Positions 14,763-21,963 of a stretch of DNA of 32,986 nucleotides are shown here, piece by piece. Under the pieces are notes generated by a model, which was not told the DNA's origin, searched no databases, and saw only the letters and a program-made list of their open reading frames with translations. Every line of letters begins with the position of its first letter. The stretch's first letter is position 1. The translations under genes and the position numbers were made by a program. The stretch is from an uncultured Erysipelotrichaceae bacterium (GTDB taxonomy: Bacteria; Bacillota_I; Bacilli_A; Erysipelotrichales; Erysipelotrichaceae). The DNA is taken from assembly GCA_946537255.1 (NCBI GenBank), contig CAMNFS010000018.1:1-32986 (forward strand), in the 5' to 3' direction.

Positions 14763-17417
14763 ATGTTTCTAATCTTTTTCATGAGGAATCCTGTTGCCTA
14801 TGTTGTGCTCTGGGTTCTTCAGATGATCGGTTATTTCGGTATTCTGAAGAAACTGGATCTCGACAAATGGCTTTGCATTATTCCTTTCGCAGCTGAAAAG
14901 CAAATCGGAAAAACGGAGTTTCAGACAAAATACGCGTTCTGGCACCCGTTTATTCTGGCAGCCTTTTTCGCGGCAGTCGGTCTTTACATGGACCCGTTCA
15001 CACTCCGCATCGGCACCCAGCAGAGACTGGTTTCCCTTGGCTGTCTGTTTCTTGCCTTTGCGAACTACTACGGATATCTGATCCGTCTGTACTGGCGGCT
15101 TGGCAGAAGTTTCGGAAGAGGCGTTCTGTTCCGGATCGGTCTGATTCTGTTTCCGCCGCTGTTTCTGAGCATTCTCGGCTACAGCAAAATCAGATACAAG
15201 CATGGTACGCCGATCAAGCTGACTCCGTTCAATAAGAACAAGTTCATCCGCAGAGTTCTGGTTCTGGGATCCATCCTGTTTTTCCTTCTGGAAACAACCG
15301 TCAGTGTACTGGCAGTCGGGTATATCACCCTGCAGACCAATGTTCCGAAGCCCGTTGTCTATTTCTTCCTCAATGACATGAAGGAATCCGCCAAAAATGT
15401 GAAGAGCGACATGTCTCAGGTCATTACAAGAGAAGAAAGCATGGGCGATCAGTACAGCAGCTTCGCTTCGATGAAGCCCACCCGGGATAAGTTCAACGAC
15501 AGCTCGGATGACAAATCCGCGGTTGTCATGGTCTATCTGAACGGATCGGATCTCGAGCAGAGAATGGGCTTTGCCTCCCTGAACGTCGAACAGATGCTGG
15601 AGGGCAGTAAGAACGCTTCCGGCATGAAGATTGTCCTTGAGGCCGGCGGATCGCAGCGCTGGTTTACCAATGGCATTCCGGACAACTCCGTAGGCAGATA
15701 TGAAATCTCGCAGGGTCAGCTGAAGAGTGTTCTGCCGATGGATACCTATACCTGCATGGCAGAGAAGGACGCGCTGAAGGATTTCATTACCTGGACAAAG
15801 GAAACTTATCCGGCTGACAGGTACTTCCTGGTTCTCTGGGACCATGGCGGATCGCTTGGGTACGGATACGGTGTGGATGCGCTGAATGTCAGAAAGGATA
15901 CACCGGCGAACGCGATGCCGGTCAATGAGATCGTCGAAGCCATTCAGGAAAGCGGCGTGAAGTTCGATATGGTCGGCTTTGATGCCTGCCTGATGCAGGA
16001 TGTGGAAATCGCTGCTTCTCTGGAACCGTGTGCGGATTATTATCTTGGATCGGAAGAAACCGAACCGGGCGGAGGATGGTTCTATACGGACGCAATCCGG
16101 GCGCTGAATGAGAATCCGGCAATTCCGACCGAGGAGTTCGCGGGTCATATCGTCGGCTCCTATGACCCCTACAACACGGCGATGAGTGAAGGAAAACAGT
16201 CGAATACCTGCACGCTTTCACTTCTGGATCTGACATATATCAAGCCGGCATATGAGAAGCTGGGAAGTCTGTTCAATTCCATGAAGGAAGCCATTCCGGA
16301 GTCGGAAAACAATTACGCGGATATTTCCCTTTCCGCGGGACAGACCTACCACTTTGCAATGGATGAACAGCTGGATCTGATTCATTATCTGAATAACCTG
16401 AAGGCGGCGGACTATGACAAATCCGTTATCAAGGATGAGGACGCGGATGAGCTGATCCGGCTTCTGAACGGGGCAATTGTCATGCGCAACCGTTCCACCG
16501 CGGACGGCATCAACGGCATTGCCTTCGCGTTCCCTTACAGCGTGCTTGATAGCTATGACGATATCTACACGCAGCTGAAGGCACTGAAACTTTCCGAACA
16601 GGAAGACTTCTATGATGACTACTTCTCGATCATGGCGGTTTCCCATGCGAAGGAACTGGAAAGCAAGCCGAAGGAAGGTCTGGCAGCCCTGATTCCGGGC
16701 AAGGACTACACCCAGTCGGAATGGTATCGGAAGGGCTTTGAGAACTATGTCACCACAGTCCCGATGATCCAGATCCCGATTGTCCAGAACGGAGACGGAT
16801 ATTCCGTACAGCTCGATGACAATATCTGGAAGATCATCAGTGATTCCAAGCAGATTGTCTATCAGGAAACCGAGGATGGTCTCAAGTATCTCGGTATGGA
16901 CGCTTCCGGACGGGATGACGAGAACGGACATCCGATGATCACCTCTGACGGAACATGGATCTTCGTGGAAGGAAAGCCGGCGTTCTATGAAGCAACCGGC
17001 AGCTATACGGACAACGAAAAGGTGATCTTCACCGGTATCAGTAAGGCAAGACTCAACGATGACCGGGATATTATTCTCTACATCGAATGGGATCCCGTCG
17101 GTCAGGGAGATGAAGCTCCTGCGAAAGGAAGAATCATCGGCTATGACTTTGCGGATAATGAAGACGCGTTCATGGCCAAGGGTCATGAGCAGTTCAACAC
17201 CGGTGATTCCTTCGAATTCGTGTTTGACTACTATGATGAAGAAGGCAATGTCATCGATACCAGGCCAAGCGGCGGAGCAATCCGGATTGTCAACAACGAC
17301 ACTATCAATGTCAGGGATGAACCGCTGAAAAACTGCACGATCAGGCATGGTCTCATTCTTACGGATATCTATCAGAGAAAGTTCCAGACAGAGCTTGTGG
17401 AAACCACTCTGAACTGA
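14763..17417 (+). CDS. Membrane-anchored clostripain-family (C11) cysteine protease
   Basis: The protein has 884 residues. The N-terminal ~210 residues contain about five hydrophobic segments (residues 8-28, 60-80, 90-112, 120-140, and 160-185 with VLVLGSILFFLLETTVSVLAV). The large remainder is likely outside the cell. It contains the peptidase C11 catalytic dyad: His361 in LVLWDHGGS and Cys409 in MVGFDACLM, followed by GSEETEPGGGW typical of the fold. C11 proteases cut after Arg or Lys and often self-activate. The start at 14763 is set by CAGGAGGA five bases upstream; the longer frame from 14613 crosses the promoter. A strong terminator follows. Whether it processes the nearby Cys-rich peptides is pure speculation. 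Confidence 0.9.
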   Translation: MFLIFFMRNPVAYVVLWVLQMIGYFGILKKLDLDKWLCIIPFAAEKQIGKTEFQTKYAFWHPFILAAFFAAVGLYMDPFTLRIGTQQRLVSLGCLFLAFANYYGYLIRLYWRLGRSFGRGVLFRIGLILFPPLFLSILGYSKIRYKHGTPIKLTPFNKNKFIRRVLVLGSILFFLLETTVSVLAVGYITLQTNVPKPVVYFFLNDMKESAKNVKSDMSQVITREESMGDQYSSFASMKPTRDKFNDSSDDKSAVVMVYLNGSDLEQRMGFASLNVEQMLEGSKNASGMKIVLEAGGSQRWFTNGIPDNSVGRYEISQGQLKSVLPMDTYTCMAEKDALKDFITWTKETYPADRYFLVLWDHGGSLGYGYGVDALNVRKDTPANAMPVNEIVEAIQESGVKFDMVGFDACLMQDVEIAASLEPCADYYLGSEETEPGGGWFYTDAIRALNENPAIPTEEFAGHIVGSYDPYNTAMSEGKQSNTCTLSLLDLTYIKPAYEKLGSLFNSMKEAIPESENNYADISLSAGQTYHFAMDEQLDLIHYLNNLKAADYDKSVIKDEDADELIRLLNGAIVMRNRSTADGINGIAFAFPYSVLDSYDDIYTQLKALKLSEQEDFYDDYFSIMAVSHAKELESKPKEGLAALIPGKDYTQSEWYRKGFENYVTTVPMIQIPIVQNGDGYSVQLDDNIWKIISDSKQIVYQETEDGLKYLGMDASGRDDENGHPMITSDGTWIFVEGKPAFYEATGSYTDNEKVIFTGISKARLNDDRDIILYIEWDPVGQGDEAPAKGRIIGYDFADNEDAFMAKGHEQFNTGDSFEFVFDYYDEEGNVIDTRPSGGAIRIVNNDTINVRDEPLKNCTIRHGLILTDIYQRKFQTELVETTLN

Positions 17418-17437
17418 CTTTCAGAAACAGAAGCCAA

Positions 17438-17482
17438 AACGGTTCACGGACAAAGAGATGTCCGCGGACCGTTTCTTTTTCT
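17438..17482 (+). terminator. Rho-independent terminator of the clostripain-family gene
   Basis: Fifteen-base arms at 17438-17452 and 17459-17473 pair with only two non-Watson-Crick positions, around a six-base loop, then TCTTTTTCT. It lies 20 bases after the stop. Confidence 0.85.
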
Positions 17483-17495
17483 CCGCATGACCCGA

Positions 17496-18428
17496 TCAGA
17501 ACGGACAGGGTTCAGCGCCCCATGGGAGTTGATGCGGAAGAAGCCTCTTCCCGCCGCGGCACATCCTCCGGAGCTTTTCTCATCGCCTGGAAAGGAGATG
17601 CAGACCATCTCCGGATGATCTCTTCTCAGCCGGTCTATTTCCCGGGAAAGACAGGCTCTTTCCTTTTCAGACGGGGCAGGATGGGCGCTTTCTTCCGTGA
17701 CCGGAACGAATTCAACGAAGATGACAGCCCTGCATCCCCGCTCCGAAAGCTGTTTCAGAAAGGCGTCCGAGGTGACTTCATGAATGTTTTCAGCTGTCGC
17801 CGTCACGGAAGCCCCGAAGATGAGACCTCTCTCATGCAGGGCATTCATGGTTTCGATCAGGCAGTCATATACGCCTTCCCCGCGGCGCATGTCGGTCCTG
17901 TCCTTTTCTCCCTCAATACTGAGGATTGGAATCAGGCTGCGGCAGTCATCAAAGAGATCATAGCAGCGGCGGCTCAGAAACATGCCGTTGGTGAAAATCG
18001 GAAACAGAATATTCCGGACTTTTCCGGCTGCCTCAATCACATCCTTCCGAAGCGTCGGCTCTCCGCCCGCAGGCAGAATGAAACTGATGCCAGGATCGTC
18101 CGCTTCCGCAGACAGCCTGGCCCAGTCTTCCGTGGTCAGCTGCCCGGAAGGCACTTTATCCTCGGTGGCGTGATTGGAGAAGGAACAGCATCCGGCACAG
18201 TGAAGACTGCAGGAGCTGGTAATACCGGCAGTCAGAAACGGAGGGATATGTTCTCCTTTTCCTTCGGCAGTCCGCCGCTTTCCGGAGGCTCTGACACTGG
18301 CGGCCGCGGATTTCACCATGAACGCGCTTTCTCCCGGGTCCTTGAAGGCTGCCTTCAGGGCAGGAGACAACCCGCTCCAAACCCTTTGTCATATATTCCT
18401 GAATGTCGAACGCTTCATTCTCTTTCAT
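17496..18428 (-). pseudogene. Radical SAM protein, pseudogene with two frameshifts and a premature stop
   Basis: The middle frame (17444-18370) reads as a radical SAM protein: HIPPFLTAGITSSCSLHCAGC with the CxxxCxxC cluster, followed by AGGEP and GCAAAGRGFFRINSHG. Its N-terminus is missing. The expected start, MKENEAFDIQEYMTKGLERV from ATG 18428, lies in another frame and would join at about 18368-18378. Near the 3' end the family motif G-x-x-EPCPF is broken: EPCPF appears in the original frame and is followed at once by TGA (17498-17496), where relatives continue for tens of residues. The two shifts compensate each other. Such proteins are found in many Clostridia, with unknown function. A sequencing error cannot be excluded, but two shifts plus an early stop favour decay. 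Confidence 0.78.
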
Positions 18429-18588
18429 ATGGATTCTTCTTCTCTGGTTTCTGCAGAGAATGTAATATGTTCTTCCTGACCCATACAATGAAAGTACTCA
18501 GGATCTCTCGCGCAGTGTTCAGAAAAAACATGGTAAGGATTGATGCATTGTCATGCGTATATGAAAAGAAGAAAAAAGGAGCGCTCTT

Positions 18589-18619
18589 TTGTCTTGTCAG
18601 CTGGACTGCATGATAAAAT
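18589..18619 (+). promoter_or_regulatory. Possible promoter of the SPASM maturase gene
   Basis: TAAAAT (18614-18619, 5 of 6) lies 19 bases after TTGTCT (18589-18594) or 14 bases after TTGTCA (18594-18599). Neither spacing is ideal. The maturase start is 72 bases downstream. The rest of 18429-18690 shows no gene. Confidence 0.35.
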
Positions 18620-18690
18620 GGGCGTCAGACAGCAGAAGAGACGGGCCGTGCACGCATGTACTGGCAGGGTCTGACCGGGAGGAACTTGAA

Positions 18691-20130
18691 ATGGCATATT
18701 ATGTACTGAACAAGGGATACAGGCTGCGGGGATGGAAGGGTCTGCCGTTCGGGCTGACGCATCCGAATCCGCGTTTAACCGATTTCTTTGATAAAGAAAC
18801 ATACCGGGTTGTCTATGAGATGGATGGCCTGCACGATATTCAGGAAGAAAAACTGAGCGAAGCGCAGAAGCGGATGCTGGACCGGCTGCTGAAACTGGAG
18901 TTTGCGCATCTTTCCGATGGAAAGGAACGTCTGGATCCGGATCAGGAATACCACCGGTATCCGGGCATGTACAAGAAGTCCGTACAGTGGTCCATTACCG
19001 GCCGGTGCAACTACAACTGCCGGCACTGTTTCATGAGCGCTCCGGACTACAGGGGCGAGGATCTTTCGCTGGAGGATTCGATCCGGATCATCAATCAGCT
19101 GGCGGACAACGGGATTATGAATGTTTCCCTGACCGGCGGCGAGCCGTTTGTGAATCCCCATTTCTATGAAATCCTTGATGCCCTGAAGGAAAAGGGGATG
19201 ATTCTTGAAACGCTGTATTCCAACGGAAAGATGGTGGATGAACATCTGCTGGATGAGCTGGAGAAAAGAGGGATGCATCCGGCGTTTCATATCAGCTTTG
19301 ACGGTCTGGGATGGCATGACTGGCTGCGCGGTGAAAAAGGCGCGGAGGAAGAGGCCATCCGGGCATTCCGGCTGCTGAAATCGCGCGGCTATCAGATCAG
19401 TACCTCCTTCTGCCTGCATAAGCACAATATCAACGATCTCAGAAAGAACATCAACTTCCTCGCGGATCTTGGTCTGGTGCATGTCAAGATGAATATTGCC
19501 TCCCCGACCGGCCGATGGAAGAATGAAACCGAACACTTCCTGAGTCAGGAAGAGGCACACAAGGCGATTCTGGAATATCTTCCGCACTATTTCGAAGACG
19601 GGATGCCGGTTTCCGTACAGCTGTGCACCCTGCTGGAAATCAATAAGGATACCGGGATCATGCGGGTTCCCGCCAGAAAGTACGGCGGGAATGAAGGCAG
19701 TGAAAAAGCATTCGCGTGCGGAGTTGTCAAGGACTCCATGTATATCAGCCCGACGGGCAAGGTGCTTCCCTGCATGACGATGGGCGGAACCGCCATTGAC
19801 GCGAAATTTGATTCGATGCTGGAAAGAGATCTGGGAGACATCCTTGCGGATTCCTATTACCGGGATATGTGTCTTGTCAAAATGGGCGACTGCATTACGC
19901 ACAATGAGAAGTGCCGTGACTGCAGGTACCGGCTGATGTGCGGAGCCGGCTGCCGGGCTGCCGGATGCGGTGAGACAAATACGGACTATCTTTCCGTTGA
20001 TGAAGACTGCTGCAGCTTTTTCCTGAATGGCTGGTATGAAAAGGCACAGGAAGCGATCGAAAAATACAGGGATCAGCTCCGTGCCGCCGCGGGATCTTCA
20101 AAGCCGATCGAACTTTCCCAGGACTGCTGA
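18691..20130 (+). CDS. Radical SAM/SPASM peptide maturase with RRE-like N-terminus
   Basis: The protein has 479 residues. Residues ~25-80 (DFFDKETYRVVYEMDGLHDI and a following LDRLLKLEF helix) resemble the winged PqqD-like recognition domain that binds peptide leaders. The radical SAM core starts at WSITGRCNYNCRHC (Cys106, Cys110, Cys113), with GGEP at 149-152. A C-terminal SPASM region has Cys343, Cys361, Cys394, Cys401, Cys408, Cys411, Cys417, Cys421, Cys426 and Cys440/441, enough for two auxiliary [4Fe-4S] clusters. This layout is typical of enzymes that install thioether or carbon-carbon crosslinks in ribosomal peptides. The start at 18691 follows GGGAGGA about 8 bases upstream; the frame from 18589 overlaps the likely promoter. 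A Cys-rich double-glycine peptide gene follows 208 bases downstream. The exact chemistry is not predictable. Confidence 0.9.
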   Translation: MAYYVLNKGYRLRGWKGLPFGLTHPNPRLTDFFDKETYRVVYEMDGLHDIQEEKLSEAQKRMLDRLLKLEFAHLSDGKERLDPDQEYHRYPGMYKKSVQWSITGRCNYNCRHCFMSAPDYRGEDLSLEDSIRIINQLADNGIMNVSLTGGEPFVNPHFYEILDALKEKGMILETLYSNGKMVDEHLLDELEKRGMHPAFHISFDGLGWHDWLRGEKGAEEEAIRAFRLLKSRGYQISTSFCLHKHNINDLRKNINFLADLGLVHVKMNIASPTGRWKNETEHFLSQEEAHKAILEYLPHYFEDGMPVSVQLCTLLEINKDTGIMRVPARKYGGNEGSEKAFACGVVKDSMYISPTGKVLPCMTMGGTAIDAKFDSMLERDLGDILADSYYRDMCLVKMGDCITHNEKCRDCRYRLMCGAGCRAAGCGETNTDYLSVDEDCCSFFLNGWYEKAQEAIEKYRDQLRAAAGSSKPIELSQDC

Positions 20131-20146
20131 GATCCGAAATTCAAGC

Positions 20147-20178
20147 GCATCTTCTGAAAAACGGAGGTGCCTTTTTAT
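20147..20178 (+). terminator. Terminator between the maturase and precursor B
   Basis: GCATCTTC and GGAGGTGC form an eight-base stem with two G-U wobbles around an eight-base loop, followed by CTTTTTATT, 16 bases after the maturase stop. It suggests precursor B is transcribed separately or by partial readthrough, an arrangement that can raise peptide over enzyme levels. Confidence 0.65.
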
Positions 20179-20338
20179 TCTCGAAATGCTTCCTGTCAGA
20201 AAGCTTCCATATTCCTGTTCAGGAGCACCGGAACGATGCGATGCATGCAGGAAAAGCATTTAATGGACCTGACGGGATGAACAGACATGCATGAATGAAA
20301 TGTGCTGAACAAAGTTTCAAAGAACAGGGAGGATGCGC

Positions 20339-20731
20339 ATGCGCGATCAGGACAAAGAAACAAAGGTATTTGAAGAGAATGTTTCGGATGCGGAAGGGTC
20401 CGGAATTACCGGCGGGGATGGCGCCTGCCCAAGCGGAGTTCATGAGGAAAACTGCCGGATTGAGCATTTTCGAAACAGGCAGGAAAGCGGAAACGACAAC
20501 TGTGCCGCGACCGCAGAAGACAGCAGCCGGTGCAGAGACAATGACGCATGTGATGATTACGCGGTGGTTTACCGCGGCATGAAGGACTGTAACAGAGCCT
20601 GGAAACAGCGGCAGGAACAGATCAGAAAATCACATAATTTTCCGAAATCCTGCCATAATTCTGAAACAATTGATTCCTATATTGTTCATGTACAGGGAGA
20701 TGAATTCCCCCAGATAATCCCTGTGAAGTGA
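20339..20731 (+). CDS. Cys-rich double-glycine-leader peptide (putative RiPP precursor B)
   Basis: The product has 130 residues. The short leader (26 residues) ends VSDAEGSGITGG. The core has cysteines at 30, 39, 55, 65, 71 and 84, plus an extra Cys105 in a C-terminal tail. Residues 55-89 align without gaps to residues 104-138 of the peptide at 2345-2761, sharing NC-x-AT-x-ED-x-S-x-C, DAC, Y-x-V-x-Y, DC and AW; six of that peptide's seven core cysteines are kept. It lacks the ~48-residue N-terminal helical region of the other leader, and continues 41 residues past the point where the other stops. ATG 20339 lies 6 bases after AGGGAGG; ATG 20333 touches the site. It directly follows a SPASM maturase, its likely partner. 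It could also be a diverging, partly decayed copy. Confidence 0.75.
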   Translation: MRDQDKETKVFEENVSDAEGSGITGGDGACPSGVHEENCRIEHFRNRQESGNDNCAATAEDSSRCRDNDACDDYAVVYRGMKDCNRAWKQRQEQIRKSHNFPKSCHNSETIDSYIVHVQGDEFPQIIPVK

Positions 20732-20773
20732 CTGGATTCCCTTTCCCGGTCAATGAAATCCCCTTTGTAAATG

Positions 20774-20816
20774 ATGAGAAGAGCCTCCTGCCGATGCGGG
20801 AGGTTTTCTCATTTTA
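20774..20816 (+). terminator. Rho-independent terminator after precursor B
   Basis: CCTCCTGC (20784-20791) and GCGGGAGG (20796-20803) pair with one wobble around CGAT, followed by TTTTCTCATTTT. Outer ATGAGAA and TTCTCAT can extend the stem. It lies about 50 bases after the precursor stop. Confidence 0.8.
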
Positions 20817-20908
20817 CGGATATCCATGATACATTGGTATCGGACCTGCCTGTCTTTTCTGATGGAAGGAACAGGAATCTTCTGCTGAGACATGGCAGTC
20901 AGTGAAAC

Positions 20909-20928
20909 CTCATGGTCATTTCCATGAG
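20909..20928. promoter_or_regulatory. Perfect inverted repeat upstream of the prephenate dehydratase operon
   Basis: CTCATGG-TCATTT-CCATGAG is a perfect seven-base inverted repeat about 100 bases before the operon's first gene. It may be an operator or an RNA hairpin in the leader. No T tract follows it. Confidence 0.35.
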
Positions 20929-20965
20929 ATTCTCTGTACGGACCAGTTCCCACAGATTCTGCAGG

Positions 20966-21022
20966 ATGAAAGGAGAAACGGCCTTCTCCGATCTTTTTAA
21001 AAGAAAAGAGAATGGCCGATGA
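20966..21022 (+). other. Possible 18-codon leader ORF overlapping the leader terminator
   Basis: ATG 20966 opens a frame for MKGETAFSDLFKRKENGR that runs through the terminator-like hairpin and stops 8 bases before the prephenate dehydratase start. It has only two Phe codons and no good ribosome binding site, so translational attenuation is a weak hypothesis. Confidence 0.2.
20972..20998 (+). terminator. Terminator-like hairpin in the operon leader (possible attenuator)
   Basis: GGAGAA-ACGGCC-TTCTCC is a perfect six-base stem followed by GATCTTTTT, 33 bases before the first gene of an operon. The sequence CGGCCTTCTC can instead pair with GAGAATGGCCG at 21008-21018, giving a mutually exclusive fold. 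This is suggestive of attenuation but not proven. Confidence 0.45.
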
Positions 21023-21030
21023 AATGATTG

Positions 21031-21963
21031 ATGAAACAGACCATTTGGCTTTCTGCCATTGTTTCGGCAGTGCTGCTGAGCGGATGCGCCGGAAGCTCTC
21101 AGCCGGTCAGTACACCGGACATCAAAAATGAAATAGAGAGCGGCGCAAAAGTCAGCTATCTTGGCCCGGCCGGTACCTATACCGAGGAGGCTGCGCAGTT
21201 TTTCTTTCCGGACGCGGGGGAGATGCGCCCGCAGAAAACGGTGGAGGAAGCGATCGCCGAGGCAGCTGATGGCCAGGCGGACTACGCGGTCATTCCTCAG
21301 GAAAATACAGTCGGCGGCGCTGTCATAGCCTATGTGGACGCACTGATCAAGGAACAGCGGATTCATGTGGTCGGAGAGGTGATTCTTCCGATCAGTCAGA
21401 CCCTCATGGGAGTACCTGGTGCAGAGCTCAGCGACATTCAGACAGTATGCTCGCATACCCAGGGACTCAGTCAGAGCGAAACATGGCGCAGAGAACATCT
21501 TCCCAATGCGGATGTGAAGGAAATGCCCAGTACTGCGGCAGCCGCGGAATATGTGGCACAGCAGAAGGACAGAACCATCGCGGCGGTGGCGGCGCCGGGG
21601 GCTGCGAAGCTGTATGGACTGGATGTCCTTGCGGAGAATGTTCAGATTACAATGGCCAATAAAACCCGCTTCTATGTACTTGCGAGAGGGAAACTCCCCG
21701 ATTCCGGGCACAGCCGGGCGGTGTTTGTGGCGGACTGCCGGGCAGACCGACTCGATGATCTTATGATTACCATTCATAATTCCGGTCTTGAGCTTGAAAC
21801 GGTACACGATCGTCCGGAGGGAAATGAACTTGGAGCCTACAGCTATATCATAGAAGTAAAAAATGAAGCCGGAATTACTGAGAAGCAGATTCAGACCGTG
21901 GAAAAGGAAGAGGGGGTGCGCTTTCTCGGGAGCTTCGCGGTCAGAGAGAAGAACGTACAATGA
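21031..21963 (+). CDS. Prephenate dehydratase-like lipoprotein
   Basis: Prephenate dehydratase turns prephenate into phenylpyruvate in phenylalanine synthesis. The catalytic part is recognisable: VSYLGPAGTYTEEAAQFF, YAVIPQENTVGGAV, GEVILPISQTLMG, VCSHTQGLSQ and NKTRFYVL, with the catalytic Thr-Arg-Phe kept. A C-terminal ACT-like region (HNSGLELETVHDRPEGNELG) matches the Phe-sensing domain in degenerate form. Unlike the usual cytosolic enzyme, the N-terminus is a lipoprotein signal with lipobox LLSGC (Cys19) and a short polar linker. ATG 21031 follows in-frame TTG 21028; the ribosome binding site is weak. The stop overlaps the acetyltransferase start by ATGA, so it is the first gene of a four-gene operon. 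An extracellular role is inferred from the signal only. Confidence 0.85.
   Translation: MKQTIWLSAIVSAVLLSGCAGSSQPVSTPDIKNEIESGAKVSYLGPAGTYTEEAAQFFFPDAGEMRPQKTVEEAIAEAADGQADYAVIPQENTVGGAVIAYVDALIKEQRIHVVGEVILPISQTLMGVPGAELSDIQTVCSHTQGLSQSETWRREHLPNADVKEMPSTAAAAEYVAQQKDRTIAAVAAPGAAKLYGLDVLAENVQITMANKTRFYVLARGKLPDSGHSRAVFVADCRADRLDDLMITIHNSGLELETVHDRPEGNELGAYSYIIEVKNEAGITEKQIQTVEKEEGVRFLGSFAVREKNVQ

Noticed and set aside
14769-17348. Two long minus-strand open frames opposite the clostripain-family gene
   Set aside because: They are shadows of a gene with a clear catalytic dyad and SD; no family features are visible in them.
17522-18613. Plus-strand open frame of 363 codons across the radical SAM pseudogene
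   Set aside because: The opposite strand encodes recognisable radical SAM motifs; this frame lacks an SD and any motif.
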